A stretch of DNA of 64,000 nt, taken from Tamlana crocina. GTDB taxonomy: Bacteria; Bacteroidota; Bacteroidia; Flavobacteriales; Flavobacteriaceae. The DNA lies in NCBI GenBank assembly GCA_040429635.1, contig CP158972.1, positions 95,918 to 159,917 of the forward strand, in the 5' to 3' direction. Each line of letters opens with the position of its first letter. Positions within the stretch are counted from its first letter, which is position 1. The notes under the pieces were generated by a model. The model saw only the letters and a program-made list of their open reading frames with translations, was not told where the DNA came from and made no database searches. Positions 60,187 to 64,000 of the stretch are shown here, piece after piece. The position numbers and the translations under genes are program-made.

Positions 60187-60671
60187 TAGTTAAAAATTAA
60201 ATTGTCCTTAGATTTTAATTGCCCCGAATCAATACTGTAAGCGGTGGCTACCTGTGGTATATTCAAAATAGCCTCTGTAATAGATCGTTCTTTCTTTATT
60301 GAAAGTTCACCTTCTATTTTTAGAAAATAATTTACAGTTTTAAATTCTGGCAATAAGTGAAATGTTTTAGTTATCTTTTCTTGATTGTCGAATAGCGACT
60401 TGTAATCTGATTCCTGAATTTCTTCAGTTTTACAGATATTGGACACCAAACTCCATGTTATGAGCTGTTTTTCATCCTCCCATTCAAATATGGAGTAAGA
60501 TGCTTGTCCGTTTTTGGCATCGAGATCTGAAGCTTTCCGGCTTAAGCATATCCCTAAATGGTTATTTAGAAGATAGGCCAAACGAAAATCTTCAAGCCTA
60601 CAATGTATCGCTGTTAAAGTATAAACCGAATCATCAAAAGTATCGTCAAGAATAAGTTTGTGAACAGCCAT
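60186..60671 (-). CDS. IPExxxVDY family protein
   Basis: A 161-residue protein of a family named for a C-terminal motif; here it reads IPQVATAYSID (about 138 to 148), a degenerate form. It sits between rnc and pyk, the position at which this family is found in Flavobacteriaceae. It has no signal peptide, membrane helix or enzyme motif; composition is acidic with a DFRLAYLLNNHLGICLSR phrase near the N-terminus. Function unknown. The one-base overlap with pyk (TAATG) indicates translational coupling. Confidence 0.82.
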   Translation of the reverse strand: MAVHKLILDDTFDDSVYTLTAIHCRLEDFRLAYLLNNHLGICLSRKASDLDAKNGQASYSIFEWEDEKQLITWSLVSNICKTEEIQESDYKSLFDNQEKITKTFHLLPEFKTVNYFLKIEGELSIKKERSITEAILNIPQVATAYSIDSGQLKSKDNLIFN

Positions 60672-60793
60672 AACTCATGATAAAAATTTCGTAAATATAA
60701 TATTTAAAAAGTTGTATCGTGTTAAGTTAACACTATTCTTAAGAATAAAAGTGACTAAAACGTTGTAGTAAAAACGTTTTAATTCTAAAAGCC

Positions 60794-61534
60794 CTAAATG
60801 ATTTTAGATATTTTACTTTGAAACGCGAAAAAGGCACGTTTCGAGGCTTTTTCTTCAGCCTTTTTCTTTGATGTTGCCCTCGCTTTTGCCACAACTTTAT
60901 TGTCTATAGAAAGCTTTACGGAGAAGTGCCTAACATCATCATTTCCGGTATCTTCATAAACGTTGTAGCCAAATGTTTTCTTTTCTTTTTGGCACCATTC
61001 AATAAGAAGGCTTTTATAACTAATGACCTTGCCCTCCAGTTTTTCGATATCTACATGCGGAATAATAACACGTTTGTAAATAAACTTTTCGCAGTATTTA
61101 TACCCACGATCTAAAAAAATGGCACCCACCAAAGCTTCAAATAAATTGCCGTGAATATTATCGCCAAATTGGCCCGAAGGGATTTTACTCTTTACTAAGC
61201 CGATAAGATTTAACTCTTTCCCGAGTTCATTTAAATGTTCGCGACTTACAATTTTAGAGCGCATTTTGGTTAAGTAGCCCTCGTCGCCACTGGGAGCTTC
61301 AACATAAAGGTGCGAAGCGATAACAGAACTGAGCATGGAATCGCCCAAAAATTCTAAACGCTCGTAATTGAAAGGGTTTCCACTATCGTCCTTTATGTTC
61401 ATAGAACGATGGGTAAAAGCCTTTCTGTAGTATTTAATCTCTTTAGGCTTAAACCCCAGAATTTTAGTTAATTCCATAAAAAAATTCCCGTTGCGTTTAA
61501 AACGGGAATTTAATATGTTACGAATGTTTTTCAT
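60794..61534 (-). CDS. rnc: Ribonuclease III
   Basis: A 246-residue RNase III, cutting double-stranded RNA in rRNA and mRNA processing. The catalytic signature is NYERLEFLGDSMLSS (about 58 to 72; Glu and Asp metal ligands), with FEALVGAIFLDRGY holding the second acidic pair. The dsRNA-binding domain occupies the last about 70 residues (SYKSLLIEWCQKEKKTFGYNV, KARATSKKKAEEKASKRAF). The N-terminus has about 18 extra basic residues (SRFKRNG) compared with E. coli. It lies downstream of fabF, and an inverted repeat lies in its leader. Confidence 0.96.
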   Translation of the reverse strand: MKNIRNILNSRFKRNGNFFMELTKILGFKPKEIKYYRKAFTHRSMNIKDDSGNPFNYERLEFLGDSMLSSVIASHLYVEAPSGDEGYLTKMRSKIVSREHLNELGKELNLIGLVKSKIPSGQFGDNIHGNLFEALVGAIFLDRGYKYCEKFIYKRVIIPHVDIEKLEGKVISYKSLLIEWCQKEKKTFGYNVYEDTGNDDVRHFSVKLSIDNKVVAKARATSKKKAEEKASKRAFFAFQSKISKII

Positions 61535-61569
61535 CTGATGATTAATATTTTTATTTTAATGTCAGATGT

Positions 61570-61622
61570 AATAAACCATGGTTCATTTTACTGTAAAATT
61601 TAATTTATCGTTATGGTTTATT
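61570..61622. repeat. Inverted repeat in the fabF-rnc gap
   Basis: AATAAACCAT (61570 to 61579) and ATGGTTTATT (61613 to 61622) are perfect 10-base arms. Between them ATTTTACTGTAAAAT forms a second, nearly loopless palindrome. The gap has no T-run, so this is not an ordinary terminator; it lies in the rnc leader. Confidence 0.55.
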
Positions 61623-61633
61623 TCATTCGGGAT

Positions 61634-62884
61634 TTAGTCTAATTTCTTAAACAACACACAAGCGTTATGTCCGCCAAATCCAAATGTGTTGCTCATTGCT
61701 ACTTTTATGTCGCGCTTTTGTGCCTTGTTCAAGGTTAAATTTAATTCGGGATCAATGTTCTCGTCAACTACTTCGTGGTTAATGGTAGGTGGCACAATGC
61801 CGTTTTCCATAGCTAAAATAGCCGAGATTGCCTCAATGGCTCCGGCTGCACCAAGTAAGTGCCCCGTCATTGATTTTGTTGAATTGATATTTATATTTTT
61901 TGCGTGACTGCCAAATACTTCTGTAATTGCTTTTAGCTCGGCTACATCACCTAAAGGTGTCGATGTTCCATGGGTATTAATATGGTCTACATCTTCTGGG
62001 TTTAAGCCTGCATTCTCCAAGCAATTTTTCATTACTGCAATTACACCAATACCATCTGGGTGAGGTGCCGTCATATGGTAAGCATCAGAAGACAAACCGC
62101 CCCCAATAAACTCCGCATATATTTTAGCTCCCCTAGCCTTGGCATGCTCATATTCCTCTAAAACCAAAGCTCCTGCACCTTCGCCAAGAACAAAACCATC
62201 TCTGGTAGCGTCGAATGGACGGGATGCCGTTTCTGGACTCTCGTTTCTTGTAGATAAGGCATGCATAGCATTAAATCCGCCCATACCAGCAATGGTAACC
62301 GCTGCTTCACTTCCACCTGTAACCACTACATCGGTGTGCCCTAAACGTATAGAGTTCAGTGCATCGAACATAGCATTTGCAGAAGAGGCACAAGCCGAAA
62401 CCGTTGTATAGTTTGGCCCCATAAAGCCGTGCTTTATAGAGATGTTGCCCGGTGCAATGTCAGCTATCATTTTAGGAATAAAGAAAGGGTTGAATCTTGG
62501 AGTTCCGTCTCCTTCCGAAAAGTTCATAACTTCGTTTTGAAACGTTTCCAATCCTCCAATACCAGCACCCCATATAACACCAACACGCAACTTATTAACT
62601 TCATCAAGATTCAATTTGGCATCGGCAATGGCTTCGTCTGCAGCTACCATAGCGTACTGCGCAAACTTGTCCATTTTACGGGCCTCTTTTCTGTCGATAA
62701 AATCGGTAACGTTAAAGTTTTTCAGCTCGCAAGCAAACTTTGTTTTAAACTTTTCGGTGTCATAGTATGTTATAGGCGCAGCACCGCTTTTTCCACTAAC
62801 CAAGCCATCCCAATATTCGTCTTTGGTATTGCCAATAGGTGTTAAAGCCCCTAATCCTGTGACTACAACTCGCTTTAATTCCAT
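61634..62884 (-). CDS. fabF: Beta-ketoacyl-ACP synthase II
   Basis: A 416-residue FabF, extending acyl chains in fatty-acid synthesis by condensing acyl-enzyme with malonyl-ACP. Active-site Cys165 lies in TVSACASSANAM; the two His are in NTHGTSTPLGD and MTGHLLGAAGA; the closing NTFGFGGHNACVLF is intact. Starts 12 bases after acpP, the standard pairing. Confidence 0.97.
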   Translation of the reverse strand: MELKRVVVTGLGALTPIGNTKDEYWDGLVSGKSGAAPITYYDTEKFKTKFACELKNFNVTDFIDRKEARKMDKFAQYAMVAADEAIADAKLNLDEVNKLRVGVIWGAGIGGLETFQNEVMNFSEGDGTPRFNPFFIPKMIADIAPGNISIKHGFMGPNYTTVSACASSANAMFDALNSIRLGHTDVVVTGGSEAAVTIAGMGGFNAMHALSTRNESPETASRPFDATRDGFVLGEGAGALVLEEYEHAKARGAKIYAEFIGGGLSSDAYHMTAPHPDGIGVIAVMKNCLENAGLNPEDVDHINTHGTSTPLGDVAELKAITEVFGSHAKNININSTKSMTGHLLGAAGAIEAISAILAMENGIVPPTINHEVVDENIDPELNLTLNKAQKRDIKVAMSNTFGFGGHNACVLFKKLD

Positions 62885-62896
62885 AAAGTATTTTGC

Positions 62897-63130
62897 TTAT
62901 TTTGCTTCTTCTATATAAGATATAGCTTGACCAACTGTTGCGATGTTCTCTGCTTGGTCGTCAGGAATTTGGATATCGAATTCTTTTTCGAACTCCATGA
63001 TTAATTCTACAGTATCCAAAGAGTCTGCTCCTAAATCGTTAGTGAAGCTAGCTTCAGTTACTACTTCGTTTTCATCAACTCCTAATTTGTCTACGATAAT
63101 CGCTTTTACTCTTGATGCAATGTCTGACAT
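62897..63130 (-). CDS. acpP: Acyl carrier protein
   Basis: A 77-residue ACP. Ser37 in [16 protein letters not shown] is the 4'-phosphopantetheine attachment site. The protein is strongly acidic, and the start [17 protein letters not shown] and end [14 protein letters not shown] are standard. It heads the fabF-rnc-pyk strand run and has its own -7 box. Confidence 0.98.
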   Translation of the reverse strand: MSDIASRVKAIIVDKLGVDENEVVTEASFTNDLGADSLDTVELIMEFEKEFDIQIPDDQAENIATVGQAISYIEEAK

Positions 63131-63161
63131 AATCTTTTAATTTTAAGTTTTAATTAGTTGG

Positions 63162-63169
63162 CAAAAATA
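63162..63169 (-). promoter_or_regulatory. Bacteroidota -7 element (acpP)
   Basis: On the minus strand TATTTTTG matches TAnnTTTG, 31 bases before the acpP ATG. No clear -33 box. Confidence 0.5.
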
Positions 63170-63315
63170 AAAAACTTTATTTTAAAACACACTTTTACAT
63201 TAAAAATGTGTTGGTAATTTACTAAAATTACCTGTAAGTATTTATATAATACCTTCTAATTGTTAATAATTATTCTTTTTTTTGTTCGAATAATCTATAA
63301 CACTATAGTCTGTAA

Positions 63316-63888
63316 ATGAAACGTATTGTAATTTTTGCGTCCGGAAGTGGTACTAATGCTGAAAATTTAATTAAGTTTTTTCACAACAGCGATAATGCGT
63401 CTGTTATTCAAGTGCTTACCAACAATCCTCATGCCAAAGTTTTAGATCGGGCAAAAAAATTAAACGTTAGCGCCTTGTCGTTCAACAGAATAGCCCTTTC
63501 AAAAACCGATGACGTACTTAATATTTTAAGAGCCTCGAAACCCGACTTAATTGTTCTGGCCGGCTTTTTATGGAAATTCCCTGAATTCATTCTAAACGAA
63601 TTTCCCAATAAAGTGATTAATGTTCACCCGGCGCTATTGCCCAAATTTGGCGGAAAAGGCATGTACGGTATGCACGTGCACAAGGCGGTGGTTGAAAACA
63701 AAGAAACCGAAACAGGCATTACCATACATTATGTAAATGAAAATTATGATGAGGGCGCCATTATTTTTCAGGCGAAATGCAAAGTGACCCCCACCGATAC
63801 CGCCGATGATGTGGCGGCCAAAATACATGAATTGGAAATGGAGCATTTTCCGAAGGTGGTGGACGGAATACTTAGCCCCGCCCCTTAA
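63316..63888 (+). CDS. purN: Phosphoribosylglycinamide formyltransferase
   Basis: A 190-residue PurN, moving a formyl group from 10-formyl-THF to GAR in purine synthesis. Seen: FASGSGTNAENLIKFF (phosphate loop), LAGFLWKFPEFIL, the catalytic Asn and His in KVINVHPALLPKFGGKGMYG, and the Asp in HYVNENYDEGAII. Divergent from acpP. The last residues (SPAP) come from a G/C-rich palindromic repeat at the 3' end (63890 to 63910), so the native C-terminus may have been altered slightly. Confidence 0.96.
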   Translation: MKRIVIFASGSGTNAENLIKFFHNSDNASVIQVLTNNPHAKVLDRAKKLNVSALSFNRIALSKTDDVLNILRASKPDLIVLAGFLWKFPEFILNEFPNKVINVHPALLPKFGGKGMYGMHVHKAVVENKETETGITIHYVNENYDEGAIIFQAKCKVTPTDTADDVAAKIHELEMEHFPKVVDGILSPAP

Positions 63889-63889
63889 T

Positions 63890-63910
63890 CCCCTCACCGA
63901 AGGAGAGGGG
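63890..63910. repeat. C/G-rich palindrome after purN
   Basis: CCCCTC and GAGGGG around a 9-base loop, preceded by CCCCGCCCCTTAAT. This resembles a common dispersed flavobacterial repeat (CCCCTC-GAGGGGA type). It lies directly after the purN stop and may terminate transcription weakly; no T-run follows closely. Confidence 0.5.
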
Positions 63911-63979
63911 AAACCGTTTTGAGTAAAAATTCTATTCCAAAAAATATTTGTGAAGATTAGTGTAATTCGTGTCAAAAAA

Positions 63980-64000
63980 ATGTCAAAAAAGAAAAAATAC
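63980..64000 (+). CDS. Start of next gene, possibly RNase H with viroplasmin domain (partial)
   Basis: Only seven codons, MSKKKKY, before the right edge. Flavobacterial RNase HI proteins with an N-terminal viroplasmin domain begin in this way, and I recall them next to purN. The evidence is a seven-residue match plus position. Confidence 0.35.

Overview
The window looks like chromosome from a marine-type member of the Flavobacteriaceae (Bacteroidota). It is AT-rich, has SusC/SusD pairs, a one-protein hybrid two-component regulator, Bacteroidota-style promoters (TAnnTTTG at -7), and core gene orders typical of that family (yicC-gmk-nadD; acpP-fabF-rnc-IPExxxVDY-pyk; purN next to an RNase H start). 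No rRNA, phage, complete insertion sequence or CRISPR array is visible. Two tRNA genes are present.

Left part (1 to about 30.1 kb) is accessory and catabolic. It starts with a SusC/SusD/lipoprotein transport operon cut by the left edge. A small amino-acid module follows: a PLP aminotransferase translationally coupled to RidA, with a divergent Lrp/AsnC regulator. From 7.9 to 30 kb lies an L-rhamnose locus. It has a second SusC/SusD pair, a secreted TIM-barrel/SMP-30 fusion, a GntR-family sensor-regulator, and a divergent operon: GH78 alpha-L-rhamnosidase, cytochrome-c-fused aldose dehydrogenase, RhaT permease, aldonolactonase-type amidohydrolase, SDR dehydrogenase and FAD-linked hydroxyacid oxidase. 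A hybrid two-component regulator follows. The order suggests release of rhamnose outside the cytoplasm, import, and oxidation through a lactone instead of the isomerase/kinase route. The usual dehydratase and aldolase/hydrolase are not in the window.

Middle part (30.2 to 41.6 kb) is mostly core: yicC-gmk-nadD, a BON/LysM (Kbp-like) gene broken by an in-frame amber codon, a lipoprotein, gpsA, a VOC protein, tRNA-Arg and tRNA-Asn, the RseP protease, an SCO1-type protein, feoA-feoB with a small Cys-rich partner, and a DUF1080 protein.

The 41.8 to 58.7 kb stretch is dominated by metal uptake: a DtxR-family regulator divergent from a TonB receptor, a metal ABC transporter (binding protein, ATPase, two permeases with winged-helix tails), then yraN, a TlpA-like protein and mfd, then a XusA/XusB-like receptor plus DUF4374 lipoprotein pair. 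Similar palindromes beside the -7 boxes of feoA, the first receptor and the XusA-like receptor suggest one shared metal regulon. The right end (58.7 to 64 kb) is core metabolism: pyk, rnc, fabF, acpP and purN.

A second theme is small dispersed palindromic DNA. Two MITE-like elements with related ends lie beside feoA and the DtxR-type gene. A further repeat sits directly before a permease that has lost its canonical start codon. Two repeats are embedded in frame inside coding sequence (mfd and the ABC ATPase).
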